DNA of 64,000 bases from Adiantum capillus-veneris (taxonomy: Eukaryota; Streptophyta; Polypodiopsida; Polypodiales; Pteridaceae). The stretch is from the NCBI GenBank assembly GCA_014529385.2, contig CM043946.1, forward strand, positions 22,064,577 to 22,128,576. Direction: 5' to 3'. A program made the translations under genes and the position numbers. Positions 52,162-63,911 of the stretch are shown in pieces (position 1 is the stretch's first letter; every line of letters starts with the position of its first letter). The notes under the pieces were generated by a model that was given only the letters and a program-made list of their open reading frames with translations, was not told the DNA's origin and ran no database searches.

Positions 52162-55100
52162 ATGAGTAGCGACGAGGATGTGGGAACGTCCAACCGAAAC
52201 ACCTATCTCTCAACGAGGGTCTTATGTCCTTGTAATCAATGCAAGCATGCTGTGTGACGGACAAGACGTGTTTCTTTGCAGCACGTTCGCGAATTTGGCG
52301 AGTTCGATCCATCTATTATAGATCGAGTTGTTGCCAATTATAACTCGTCGGACTCTGACGCTGGCCAACAAGCAGCAATCTTGCAACCCAATAGACGTGT
52401 TCGCAGGCGCTTTGGTCAAGCAGCATATGTGAGGCCACAAGATGTAGCCTCTGACAGCTCGGGGGATGATCATGCAGACCACATTCCCAACGAGGCAATG
52501 TTTGAGCCCGAGATTGATGAAATGATCGAGACGATCATGGATTCAGAAAGGCTTATCTATGATGATATGAAAAGTGAAGCCGATACGCCATTGTATAATG
52601 GAGCACGTATGTCTAGATTGAAAGCACTCCTGGTTCTTCTCAACATGCAGGCAAAGTTTGGATGGAGTGACACTAGCGTCACAGCGCTTTTCAGGTGATC
52701 TATTACAATTAGTTTACTTTAATAGAACTCTAAATTTATAATGATCTGATAGATTTTTACACGACTGTATCGTATTTTTATGTTGTGTAGATTGCTTAAA
52801 GAGCACATACTACCAGCTGACAATGTGATGCCAGATTCCCGAGATGAAGCAAGAAAGATTTTGCGAAACTTGGGGATGGATTACAATTCTATCCACGCTT
52901 GTCCTAATGGCTGCATTCTTTTTAGAGGGGAATACATAGACATGGAGAAGTGTCCGAAATGTGATTCCGAAAGATATCGAGTAGATCTCCACGGGACAAA
53001 AATTCCACAAAAGGTTTTGCGACATTTCCCTCTACTTCCTCGCATTAAGCATTTCTTCGAATGTAAGTCCATGGCCGCCCTAGCATCATGGCATGAGGAG
53101 AATAAATCTTCGGATGGTGTGCTACGAATTCCTGCAGATTGCGTAGCGTGGAAACATATAGATGGAACATGGTCGGATTTTGCCAGGGAAGCTCGAAATT
53201 TGCGCTTAGGCCTGGCTATGGATGGCGTAAATCCATTTGGTCAAAGATCAACATCTTACAGTGTATGGCCCGTTGTCATCGTCAACTACAACATTCCCCC
53301 GTGGTTGACTACGAAGAAGGGGCACCTATGGCTAAGCTTGATTGTGCCAGGGCGATATAAAGTGGGGAATATGGATGTGTATCTTCGTCCACTATTGGAA
53401 GAGCTACAACAATTGTGGATTGGCATAGAGGTGGTGGATATGAGCCGACACACAGGACGACGGAATGCTTTGATCAGAGGCATTCTAATGTGGACCATGC
53501 ATGACTATCCCGGGCTAACAGAATGCTCAGGTGATCTATTGACACTCCTCACTCAGACACTGTAAATCTTGTTTTTTCCCATAGTTGATCTATTATCATG
53601 TGTATACATGCACGGCTTCAAACAAGCGGATACAGAGCATGTGTCACATGTGGACCTAGACTGAATGCACGTAGGGCACCCTCACTGAAGAAGCAAATCT
53701 ACGAAGGTCATCAAGCGTATCTTCTAGAGAATCATGTGGAATGTGGGTAATCTACTATGGGACCATTTGACCGGCAAGAAAGATACTTTGGGAGCCAGAG
53801 TTGACCTTAGAAATGTGGATCGTATGGAGCAATATTGGCCGCAAACAGCGTCTGATGGATCGACAAAACTCCCTAAAGCACCATGGATTTTCATAGGAGC
53901 CCAAGAACGCAAAGTAAAAGAGACCATTCGATCTTTGCGGACCCCCACTGGCATAATGCACTCGCTCCGAACGTGTTTTACTAAAGAAGGAAAGCTTACC
54001 GGTTTGAAGTCACACGATTGGCATAAAATGTGTCAGGTACGTTCATAGTGGACTTTAATATCATTGCATAAAATGTGGACTTTAATATCATTGCTGCACA
54101 TACTTTACAATTTATTTTACCGGTTGCCATTGAGGGATGTTTGTCTCTTGACATCCGTAACACAATCTACAAACTTGCAAAGCTGGTGCAATGGATCTCA
54201 CAAAAGGAGATCAACGTAGACTCCATACCATTCACCAAACTAAATGCTGCGGAGCTTGTGTGCATGTTTGAGAAACATTTTCCTACTACAATGCTAACCA
54301 TTCAGGTGCATCTTCTTGTTCGCATAGTTGATGAGGTGGAAATAGCTGGCACAATTCATTCCAGTTGGATGTTCTTCTTAGAGCGTTTCATGAAAACGCT
54401 TAAGGGATATGTGCGTCAAAAGGCACGTCCGGAGGGTAGCATGGCATAAGGTTGGTTGGTATCAGAGTCCCTAGTGTACATTGGAGAGTGGCTAGACGGA
54501 TTTGATAAAGCCCGGGACACGCTATGGCGAACCATAGATGATGAGCGCATATCTGGGATTGTCATGTGCAATCTCGGTGTTGAGAAGAAGATGACGGAAG
54601 ATCTAGAGGCTAAAATCAACCGATTTTTCATGCTTCACAATCCAGTGATGCAAAACCAATTGAAAAGCGCACAACAATGCGGTGACGAAGTGACTGAAGA
54701 AGAGTGGGAGTACTCTCGGGGTTGCGCGACCAAGGTAAGTTTGCAATGTACGACTAGCAAGTGACTTTATTTATAAACGTTTGAACGGCCACTCATAATC
54801 TTTGTTCGTTGTAGTATAAGTCATACACAGCAGCATGGTGTAAAGGTCGACATTTTAGGGTGGAACGAATCGACAAAAAGCGTTTTACTCAAGATTGTGG
54901 AATCATGGCAAAATTTGAACAGTCTAGTCGACGACGTTCCTCTGATGCAGATCCTGTGGTGGCGGAAATCACTTACTTCGGCACGCTGCAAGAGATTTTG
55001 AGGATCGATTACAGAGGATTTTTTGTCAACTTGTTCGATGTGCAATGGTTCAAGATAATCATGGAGGGTCGCAACGCTACTGTGCGTAGAGGAGAGTCTG

Positions 55101-55567
55101 GTTTTCTTGAGGTGGATTCTACTAAGAAATGGACTGACCTAAGAGACACTTTCGTACTACCCGAGCATTGTGAACAAGTAAGTATGTAAATAGTTAACAT
55201 CCCCCTTTTACAAGTTATGTGCTTGAAAGCTCTCATGTAAGTTATGTGGCTCTGGCAGGTAATATTTCATCCTACAAAGTCTACATCAAACTGGTGGTAC
55301 GTCATAGAGGTAGCCCCTCGTAGTGCAAGGACGTATGAAGGCTACCATGTGCCAATCACAACGGCATCAATGGAGGAGATCAGAGAAGATGCTCAATCAG
55401 AAGCCGCTGCGGTGGTGCCAGACGAGCATCAAGATGCTACTACTCTATATGGGGTGCATGCAGAGGAGCTACAAAATGAAACAGAGGATATGTGTTTAAA
55501 CGGAGAGCTCTATATAGATATAGGAAGTTATGCTGAGTTATGCGAGGATGAGAGAGAGATCTCTTAA
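52162..55567 (+). pseudogene. TNP2 transposase of element B
   Basis: Exons on the plus strand: 52162-52694, 52791-53530, then pieces at 53734-54048, 54075-54449, 54456-54764, 54860-55189 and 55244-55567. Domains in order: Cys motif CPCNQCKH, CPKCDSERYRVD, catalytic region GLAMDGVNPFG/NYNIPPW/MDVYLRPLLEEL, KAPWIFIGAQER, GLKSHDWHK, DUF4218-like HLLVRIVDEVEIAG, and DUF4216-like TYFGTLQEILRIDYRGF. Lesions: codon 32 is TGA where A has CGA (52255-52257, a CpG-type change), the acceptor before exon 3 reads CAC instead of CAG (53611-53613), about 180 bp are deleted at about 53733, and about 130 bp are deleted near 54655. It keeps the C-terminal exons that A has lost. Confidence 0.88.
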
Positions 55568-55839
55568 AGCCACAAATATTGTATTTGAACAATTTTGCTC
55601 CGTGTTGTAAAAGCTCTGGCTCTCTAAGTACCTTCCATGGTGTATAACGCTCTTTTCTACTCGCGCTCACATCTTTTGATTGAAAATTCTGAGTTTTTGA
55701 CTTGCCTCTTCTATCACTCGAGTCATTGCGTCATTGTATTTATATGCGTCATTACGTCATTGTATTTAATGGTCTTTGCGTCATTGTCTACTCTATTCAT
55801 TCAATATTAAGTTTAAATATTCGTGTGTTTAATGCAGGT

Positions 55840-57158
55840 ATGGATGATGAGGAGTTTCTTTCTTCTTTGTCACCGCAGCAGAGACAGTGGTACGTGGAGC
55901 GTCATCCCTCTGGCGCATCATCGCGCGTTCCTACTCCATCCGCATCTCCCTCTCTTTCGGAGCATTCGGCGCGCTCCGAAGCTTCGGCATCGACGAGACG
56001 AGCTTCACACTCGTCTAGACACCGGCGCTCTAGTGGTGGCGGTGGCGGTTGTTGTGGGGATTCCGCCACCGATGCCTCCACACCGCCTCGTGTTCGACGA
56101 GGCTCTTTACCCTCCCCTTCTTTGCCCGCCCCCACACCAGCCACAGCATCGCCATCTACGCCAGGTTTTGCACGGCTAAATGTTCCTAGAAGCTACACAC
56201 CTCTACCTACTCCGCCAGGAGCCACCCCTCTCGACACTCCTCGCTTCGGGGCCCAGACACCGGTGGAGACACCTGACGTCCGTACCCCCATTGACACGCC
56301 GCTAGAGACCCCTGCCGGGACACCCAGGTTCACGCGTCACCGGCCAGAGGGCTTGCCTTACTCCGTCGACATCAGCGGCGGCATCATCATGGATGATGAC
56401 GGCAAGAAGGTGATCTCGCGCATGCGTGGTCTTTGCTCGCAGCTGTTTAGACACTACATACTAAACAAATGGAGTGAAGTACCAAATGATTTAAAAAACA
56501 GAGTCATCAGCATACTTCATGATGAGTTTCCCGTTCCAACACGGGATCAGCGCTTCAATGAAGACCTGATGAAGATTCGAATGCGCGAATACTGCAAACA
56601 CAAGCGTTCCGAAGTGCAAAAAGCAATCAAGAATGGGTGGAACAGGCCAGATTGGCTGGCCAAAGAAGATTGGAAGAATGCGAAGAAAGCAGCGCGCGAG
56701 AATCCCGACAAGTGGAAGCAACAAAAGGATGCAGCCAGAGCGCGAGTAGAGGCAGGGAGCTCGCACCACTTGGGGAGCGGTGGATGGGCATCATTTGAGG
56801 CCGATTTTGTAAGTGTTTTCACATTGCTCTTTATGCATGTTCGATAGTTTAGGGTTTATGAGTTTTTTAGTTCTAACATAATGAAATCTTTGTATGTTTT
56901 GACAGTGGTCGATGACAGGACGTGATCCCACACCGTACGAGCGCGAGTACGCAGGCAGGAAGGGCTTAAACGCCCTTCCCTCATGGACATTCTCAGTTCT
57001 CGCGACGGCATGGTTAGTATTAGGGTTTACTCTTTTTTATTTTTTGTATTGTTTTATAAATGTCGTTATATGTTTATACTTACTGAAAGCTGTCTTATTG
57101 TCTTTTTTTGCAGAATCCGACAGATACGCCGTTTGGACGCGATGAGACGTCTGACTAG
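55840..57158 (+). pseudogene. Second CACTA gene of element B, frameshifted
   Basis: Exons 55840-56808 (323 codons, open), 56906-57012 and 57114-57158. It encodes the same Ser/Pro-rich N-terminus and En/Spm domain as A (LCSQLFRHYIL, MKIRMREYCKHKR, PDWLAKEDWKNAKK, GSSHHLGSGGW). Exon 2 is 107 nt rather than 102, because CTTCCCTCATGGAC replaces CTGAAGGAC, shifting the frame for the last 25 or so residues. The conserved domain is unaffected, so a product with an altered tail is conceivable. Confidence 0.82.
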
Positions 57159-57524
57159 ACGACGTCAGTTTAGCCGTAGCTAGATAGCATTAGTTTAGGG
57201 TTTCTCATAGCTTATGTATCATGAGACGGATTTTATACGTCTTTTTGAACCATGTATATTATTACATTTGTCACCGCAGTTCCTTTTGCCAATCAATTCT
57301 TTATGCCTATGATGTTGTACAATTGTCATTATTACATTTGCCAATCAATTCATTTTGCCTATGATGTGTACAATTGTCAATTTTGCAAACAATGCGTCTT
57401 GTGGGTGACTATTTTGGGTCTATTATCTACCTTTGCACTTTTTTTAAAAAGTGAATCAAGTACAATATGGTTGATGGGTGGCAGGGCATTCAATGCCCTG
57501 CCACCAAAAAAAAATTCTCTCAGT

Positions 57525-57730
57525 CGTCGCTATAAGCGTCGCTATTTATGGCTCTGTAACGTCTCTATGATCGTCGCTATAGTCTTCTGTGTAAACGTTG
57601 CTATGAGCGTCGCTATATAGCGACCTATATAGCGACGCCTATAGCGACGCTCTCGTAGCGACGCTGGTAGCGACGGTTTTAGCGACGCCCGGGGTTATAA
57701 AAACCCAGTGTATTTCCGTCGCTAACAGCG
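57525..57730. repeat. Subterminal GCGTCGCTAT repeats, element B 3' side
   Basis: TAAGCGTCGCTAT, GAGCGTCGCTATATAGCGAC and inverted versions occur about a dozen times next to the 57758 terminus, matching 31480-31735 of A. Confidence 0.88.
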
Positions 57731-57761
57731 TCACAAGAGCACACAACCTCTTGTAGTGAAC

Positions 57762-59460
57762 CCTGCTTTGCAAGCCAAAGTTAGTCAACAACTTTGTGCT
57801 TATGGGATTTGCCTTCGTCTCCAAGAGGAGAGAGAGCTTAGGAGGCCTCTTGAAGAGACCCCCAAAATAAGACTCTCTCCCATACGAGAGGAGGAGTCCA
57901 AAGAACAATAAAGTAATGAATCTTGGCTCCACAAAGACGGTGGTCTAGACGATCGCCAATTCCTCCCAAGACGAAACGATCAACCCATAGTCTTTCTACT
58001 CATCACTCCAAAAGGGAAGAGAGGAAACAAAGGAAGTAAAGGGCAAGAAAGAGGTCACCCTCTTCTCCTTCGTCTTCACCTTCCTCCTCTTCCGACAAAA
58101 GCTATGGCTATTCTTCTAGAGAATACAAGAGGGGAGGACATCACAAATCATACCCTACATGGCAAAGGTAAGAAAATCTCAAGAATTTCAAAGAGGGAGG
58201 AAAGAATTTCAAAGAGGGAGGAAAGAGTATACCTTTGGTGCTACCAACAAAGTATTGACCTTCATTCAACAATTTGATGCGGCCTTTGGAAACTAGGGTT
58301 TCACGGAGTCCTCCAAGCTACACCATGTAGCTATGCACTTCCAAAACTTGGGTTGTCAATGGTGGGCTAGCCTTCATGGAAACAATGAAGCCCCAAAGAC
58401 ATGGAAAACTCTACGAGTTTCCATCATGAAGCAATTCCTTGCAAGCGATGCAAAGGAAAAAGTGCTTATCAAATGGCGTAGTTTGAAGCTTCTCTCCCAG
58501 GAGTCTATAAAAAAATGTGGACAAGTTTTGGGATTTACATCTCAAGGCTACTGTCTTCAAAAAAGATAGACTTTGCCAAGAAGAATCCACAATTTTGTGC
58601 GGGATTACCTGAAGAGATGGTCGAGTACGTCAACTTCCAACGGCCTGGTTCTAGCACCAAAGTAATCCACCACACCATGGTTGCTTCGCGCATCAATTTC
58701 CAACAAGGGGCTAGACAGAATGTCAAGCCCATGGAAAACAAAGACAAAAGTGTTGCAAAGGAGAAAACCAATGCCCAAAATTCTTCCCAAGGCAATTCCT
58801 GAAGAGCTTGAAGCCTTTCGCAAGGACCATAAATGTTTTAAGTGTGGGGAGAAAGGACATGGCTATCCTTCTTTTCCCGAGAGAAATGCTTGCAATGAGA
58901 CTCCTAGAGCTTCCACCATCGAAGCTCCACAAGAGGATGCTCATTGCAAAAAATCACCTCTCTCCTATGCTTGGGGAAAGGTAAGGGAGCACGATGCCTT
59001 TACCTTGTTTGGCCCTGGCTCTACTCACAACTTTATATCAATGAAGTTGGCCAACAAGTTGGGCATTCAAGCTTTTGAGATGAGAGATAATGTAACAACG
59101 GACACCACTTTCAAGGGAAAACAAGCCTCCTTTACTCCCTTGATTAGGAAGGTGAGACTTCATGTCCAAATCTATGTCGGCAAAGAAGACTTTTCTATCT
59201 CTCCTCTCCAACATGAGGATGCTATCCTAGGGGCACCATGGTTCAACCGCATGGCTGCCAACATGAAGTTCCTTGAAAGGAAAATCTACTTCACGTACAG
59301 AGAAAAGAACATGTATGTAGATGCTAGTGACTCTGGTCGTACTATACCACTTGTAAATCCTCCTGCTTTTGATAAATCAATGAAGAGCTCAGTTTCTGCG
59401 TACATGATTTTTGTCAAAGAGTCATTAAAAGGTCCTATATGTTTCATCAAATGTAAATGA
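57762..59460 (+). pseudogene. Gypsy gag and aspartic protease
   Basis: Gag resumes after element B, then stops and frame changes occur. 58333-58569 has FQNLGCQWWASLHGNNEAPKT followed by W-T-L-R-V-S, a gag core pattern. 58515-58802 continues with PEEMVEYVNF. 58830-58890 has CFKCGEKGHGYPSFPERNAC, a CCHC-like knuckle with Tyr/Pro changes. Protease follows: TLFGPGSTHNFISMKLANKLGI, where the active-site D(S/T)G-SxxFI motif is degraded (GPGST), and ILGAPWFNRM. An approximately 20-bp unit (AATTTCAAAGAGGGAGGAAAG) is duplicated at 58185-58228. Non-functional. Confidence 0.8.
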
Positions 59461-59634
59461 TAGGAATCAAGAAGATTAAGACTTGTATAATTTTCTAAAA
59501 GGATTCCAAGTTGTGTTCATCGATGATATCCCTATGAACTTGCCTCCAAAACGAGGGGATGATGACCATCGAATTGAGCTCCTACCAGGAAACTCACTGC
59601 CTAACAAGCCTCCTTAACGAGTTTCCCAAGCTCA

Positions 59635-60244
59635 ACAAGAGGAGATCATGAGGCAAGTACAAAAATTGGTAGACAAAGGAATGGTGAGGCCTAGATCCTC
59701 TCCCTTTTTTTCTCCAGCCCTTTTAGTGCAAAAGAAAGATGGTACATACCGTATGAGTGTGGACTATTGAGCACTAAACCATATCACTATCAAAAATAGT
59801 TTTCGCATGCCTCAGGTAGAATATTTGTTTGATAAGCTACAAGGCTCTACCTACTTTAGTAGGATTGACCTTAAAAGTGGCTATCATCAAATAAGGATAG
59901 TAGATGAAGATATCCTAAAGACCACATTTCGTACAACATTTGGTCTTTATGAATATCTAGTCATGCCTTTTGTCTCGATTAATGCACCAGCCATGTTCGC
60001 TCGATTAATGGAGAAAATTTTTAGACCCTACCGCAAATTCATTGGAGTGTTCTTTGACGATATCATTATCTACTCCAAGTCATTAGAGGAACACAAGCAA
60101 CATTTCCAAGTGATTTTTCAAGCACTAAGGGGAAACAAGTTTTTTCTCAACCAAAAGAAAAGCGAGTTTTTCCTTCAAGAGATTCAATACTTGGGTTATA
60201 TTATCTCTAAAGATGGTATCCGTATGGATCCATCAACGTTATAG
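59635..60244 (+). pseudogene. Gypsy reverse transcriptase
   Basis: From about 59645: MRQVQKLVDKGMVRPRSSPF, LVQKKDGTYRMSVDY (then a stop), ALNHITIKN, the open part 59807-60244 with YFSRIDLKSGYHQIRI (first catalytic Asp), TFGLYEYLVMPF, GVFFDDIIIYS (the catalytic Asp pair) and YLGYIISKDGI. The F-F-D-D form is common in plant gypsy RTs. A stop after the VDY motif and one at 60242 interrupt it. Confidence 0.88.
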
Positions 60245-60274
60245 GTAATAAAAGCATGGCCTAATCCAAGGAAT

Positions 60275-60940
60275 TTGCGTGAGCTAAGAAGCTTTATTGG
60301 TATGTGTGCATACTATAGACGCTTCATAGCAAAATTTTCCCAAGTAGCAGGACCATTACATGACTTAACAAAGAAGAATATCAAGTATTCATGGACTACT
60401 AAGGAGCAAAGTGCCTTTGATAAGCTCAAAGAGAAGCTTACCTCCCAACCAATCATCATGCTTTCGGATCTCTCAAAGCCATTTGAGGTCCAATGTGATG
60501 CTTGTGGTGATTGCCTTGGAGCAGTTTTGCTTCAAGAAGGGCATGCCATTACATATGAGAGCCAAAGGATCAATACGGATGAACATGTCTTGGGAATTAT
60601 GAGAAAGAGATTTTAGTTGTTCTACATGTCCTAGGCACATGGAAGGACTATTTATTAGGGACTCCATTTATTCTACAAACCAACCACCAAAGTCTCAAGT
60701 ACTTCATGACGCAAACCAAGCTTTTTGACAAACAAATGAGGTGGGAAAATTTTCTTTTACAATTTAATTTTCATATTGCTCACATTGCTAGTAAGCACAA
60801 TCAAGTGGTGGTTGATGCACTTTCGCGACGACCAAAAGTTAATGCGGTGTCTATAGCAACTCACAATGTTCTATCTTCTATGATAGATGAGTATGCTACT
60901 AACCCTGACTTTAGAGACATAATGTCAGTCCTTGCTTTGG
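60275..60940 (+). pseudogene. Gypsy RNase H, truncated before integrase
   Basis: LRSFIGMCAYYRRFIAKFS and FDKLKEKLTSQPIIMLSDLSKPFEVQCDACGDCLGAVLLQ form the RT connection and RNase H start (DACGDCLGAVL holds the acid). After a stop near 60616, VLHVLGTWKDYLLGTPFI, QLNFHIAHIASKHNQVVVDALSRRP follow, with N-x-x-x-D-A-L-S-R-R. Gypsy homology ends at about 60940 (NPDFRDIM) and repeat X begins, so integrase and the 3' LTR are absent. Unlike the 1-1671 gypsy, it shows only one RNase H before the break. Confidence 0.87.
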
Positions 60941-60949
60941 AACTGCAAA

Positions 60950-61590
60950 TTTTGCTCAAAAATCGACGCGGATACCGACGACTCAAAGCTTGTTTTAAAA
61001 GTAAAATGTACTGGAATAAGTATCGGAATAGATGTCAATATCGTGTCATCGATATATACACTAATATTTTTACCATCGGAATACAATGAAAAGCACACCA
61101 AAATATGCATTACGATATGTGCCGGTATGTCAATTTGTTATACCAAGGCATATTCCAATGTGTATACCAATTTCTGCACCAGCAATAAAACCTGCGGAAA
61201 AAAAATTGGGTAGAGAGGGGGCTGGGAGTTGATGTTGCATTATTGCAGCGACAGAAAACAACCCTCTCTACCCAGAGGAAGAGTGCACAAGAAACCGCAC
61301 TCCACCTACAGTTTGACGCTAAAGAGTGAGTGTATACATATCAGCAAAATTATAAGAAGAACAAAACCACAAAAGCAAAAGTTTAATCATGACAAGTTCT
61401 TGGAAGCATAACGATAACCTCGATCGACTTGAAAACTGCAAAAACATAAACATAACCCACTTGCCATACCATAACCATAACCATAACCTATTTGTCATAC
61501 CATCATCAAAACATCCATATCATCATTGCAAAACCATAATCGGACATAACCATAACCTGATTGCCAAACCATAACCATCACTTACAAAGG
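60950..61590 (-). repeat. Dispersed repeat X (copy 2, inverted)
   Basis: The minus strand reproduces 30.6-31.4 kb: a TATGGTTATGG array (61440-61580), the AGGTGGAGTGCGG...TGGGTAGAGAGGGTTG block (61255-61310), and the AT-rich part with TGTGTATACC, TACCGGCACAT and GATATCGATGACAC-like words (60960-61190). It joins gypsy sequence at about 60950 and hAT sequence at about 61590. Confidence 0.6.
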
Positions 61591-62786
61591 AGCAGGAAGA
61601 GCTATTCAAGTCAAGTATCCGAAGATTTCTTGGGTACCATGTGCAGCTCACACTTTAAATTTTCTTTTAAAAGATATTGGTAAAATGGCATGTGTGAAGC
61701 AAACTTTATTGGATGCAAATCATGTGGTGAAGTTCATTAGAGAGAATCAATGTTCGTATGCTCTTTTTTGAACCAAGTCACCAAATAAAGCTTTGCAAAT
61801 ATTTTGCGCGACAAGGTTTGCTATGGCATACTATGTTCTTGCTACTTTGCAAGAGTTGAAGCCTGCATTGATGGAAACCTTAGCAGACAGAACATGGGAT
61901 GGATGGCTCAACAAGTATCCAAGTTATTAGGAAGCAATTGGTCGATGTGCGCAAATAGTAAACTCGCCGGCCAGTCTTTTGGCATAATGTAGAAAGAATA
62001 GTAACTGTGTCATAGCCATTTGTAGATCTTTTGAGAGCAGTTGACACAGATTCTTTTATTTTTGGTCGGGTCTATTGGTATATGTCAGAGGCTATACACA
62101 AGCTAAGAGAAAATGTCAGTTTTGGTGCAAAGGATAAAGCTACCATGATTACAATTGTTAACAAGCGTTGGGTGCAGTTGCATACGCCATTGCATGGTGC
62201 GGCTTTTGTATCGGATCCTAAGTTTCAAATGCATCAGCAATCTGCCAACAAAGAAGTTATGTCCAACTTCAAAACACTGTGCTCCCAACTCTTAGGGCAC
62301 GAAGATGGAAAAACAGCTTTTCATCAGCGAGTAGATTATGCCAACAGAACTCGTATGTTTCAGGATCCGTGGCATATAGATGCCATTGGCAAAACAAGTG
62401 CACCTTTATGGTGGAAGGACCGGAGTATGGTGGAGAGAAAGTGGAGTTTCAACACATTGCAGATAGAGTTTTATCAGTAGCTGCATCAAGTAGAAGTTGT
62501 GAGCGAAACTGGTCAGCATTCGACTTTGTGCACACTAAAAAGCGAAACAGAATTCATACTAAACGGGCTACTGATTTGGTGTATGTTTTTTGCAATATGA
62601 GACTTATTTATAAGCCTCAAAACATTACGACTAGAGAAAGCAATATGGAGTCTTCCAAACGCATGAAACTATTTCTACAGAATTTGATGATGATGATGAT
62701 ATGGAATGGGAGATAGTTTCAGAATGCTCAGATATGGACGAAGTAGATGATATGGTTGCAGTTTTTGAAGATGGAGATGATTTGTG
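61590..62786 (+). pseudogene. hAT-family transposase remnant (DUF659/hAT dimerisation type)
   Basis: The frame starts abruptly with KGAGRAIQVKYPKISWVPCAAHTLNFLLKDIGK, matching the DUF659-containing plant hAT transposases around the second catalytic region. It continues with CATRFAMAYYVLATLQ and WDGWLNK, and later SSRSCERNWSAFDFVHTKKRNRIHTKRATDLVYVFCNMRL, the hAT C-terminal dimerisation block. An acidic tail (FDDDDDMEWE, DDMVAVFEDGDDL) ends at TGA 62784-62786. Several stops (for example 61770, 61928, 61990) and frame changes occur, and the N-terminal BED zinc-finger region is missing. hAT transposases cut and paste DNA with 8-bp target duplications; no termini could be found. Confidence 0.82.
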
Positions 62787-62867
62787 AGAGTACCATTGTA
62801 ATAATTACTCAACAAGTCTTTGTATATGATGAAAGAAAGTGTTATGTCGTTGTCGTTCACATCAAAA

Positions 62868-62868
62868 C

Positions 62869-62946
<78 letters not shown>
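62868..62946. repeat. (CT)n(CA)n compound microsatellite
   Basis: About 50 bp of CT followed by about 27 bp of CA. Confidence 0.96.
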
Positions 62947-62949
<3 letters not shown>

Positions 62950-63104
62950 TCACTCACACTCAAATATAAACTGCCGATAATATCTTGTCGAATAAAAATT
63001 ACATAAAGTTGATGTAGGTTTGAAATTACAACAAGGTTCTGGGAAATTACTCAATCGAAAAGAGTTTGATATAACTTTGAGATTACAAAAAGCTTATGAG
63101 TGAC

Positions 63105-63911
63105 TTATGAGTTTGATAGATTTGCTATAAGTTCGTCTATGGTAAAATCTGTAATTCCTAGCTCAAGGGATGGTTGAGCAACATCTTTATGTGAAGTGGT
63201 ACTATCATCTGGAAAAGGTCCATACAATGATTCATATCGTTGAAGCTTTTCTTGTGCATCACTTAACTCTATTTCAAGCTCAAGAATATGGCCACGAAGC
63301 ATGTCCGGTGTTTCTCCTTGGTTGGCAAGGTCTTGTACTTGGCTGGCTAATTCAGTCAGTGTTTCTGACTCTTCAGGAAGTAAAAAAATAGGACGCTTGC
63401 GAGGAGGCATTGGATTATTTGCATTGCGTGCTGCCACCTTTTCTGCAATGCGTCCACGTCCAACGCCAGTAGTGCCTGGACGATCTGACCAATCCACTCT
63501 CTTCAACAAAACATATCGAACATAGCATTGCTGAATAAAGTAAATTGCTACTTGGTTGTTGTTTGGTAGGCATCTCTCTTGTCGTATAAACCTTTGCAGC
63601 AATACACGTACCAGTCCTTTATGTTGCAAATCAGAGAGCTTTAACGGAGCTGTATGTTTTGCATTGCCACTTATTTGAAATAGTTGATGGCGTACAAAGT
63701 GATTAGGGAAAAGATTTTTGCACTCTTTAAGGGTCAATGGTTCGCCCTGTATCTCAGATTCATCTTCTTCAATGTTGGCAATAGTAGAAAGATCTGCTTG
63801 TCCACATCTAACTTGTTCTTTTAAAAATTGCCTGAGCTTCAGCGTGGTTGAGTTCTTCTTCCATATCTGCATATCAAGTGAGCATGTCATTACTTTTAAA
63901 TACCCATTCAA
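63105..63911 (-). CDS. Unrecognised 268-residue ORF, coiled-coil C-terminus
   Basis: The longest uninterrupted minus-strand frame in the last 3 kb. I do not recognise its family. Residues about 1-150 are mixed, with Cys/His scattered (LKECKNLFPNHFVRHQLF, RFIRQERCLPNNNQVAIYFI). Residues 150-180 hold a basic patch (RGRIAEKVAARN, PPRKRP) that could be a nuclear localisation signal. Residues about 190-235 are heptad-like (ETLTELASQVQDLANQG, LELEIELSDAQEKLQRYESL), a likely coiled coil. The end is acidic. A TGATATGCAG acceptor-like site near 63867-63876 suggests an upstream exon, so the Met at 63911 may not be the start. It is convergent with the hAT remnant and could belong to the same or another transposon, or to a host gene. 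Confidence 0.5.
   Translation of the reverse strand: MNGYLKVMTCSLDMQIWKKNSTTLKLRQFLKEQVRCGQADLSTIANIEEDESEIQGEPLTLKECKNLFPNHFVRHQLFQISGNAKHTAPLKLSDLQHKGLVRVLLQRFIRQERCLPNNNQVAIYFIQQCYVRYVLLKRVDWSDRPGTTGVGRGRIAEKVAARNANNPMPPRKRPIFLLPEESETLTELASQVQDLANQGETPDMLRGHILELEIELSDAQEKLQRYESLYGPFPDDSTTSHKDVAQPSLELGITDFTIDELIANLSNS

Larger units (their letters stand above)
50404..57758 (+). mobile_element. CACTA family 1, element B (7355 bp)
   Basis: CACTACAAGAGG at 50404 and CCTCTTGTAGTG ending at 57758, with AAC on both sides (50401-50403 and 57759-57761). It has the same gene order as A, in opposite orientation: hairpin, simple repeats, truncated HMA capture, micro-ORF (minus), GA tract, TNP2 (plus) and second gene (plus), then subterminal repeats. 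It sits inside the gag gene of a Ty3/gypsy element. Its internal differences from A are mostly deletions. Confidence 0.95.
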
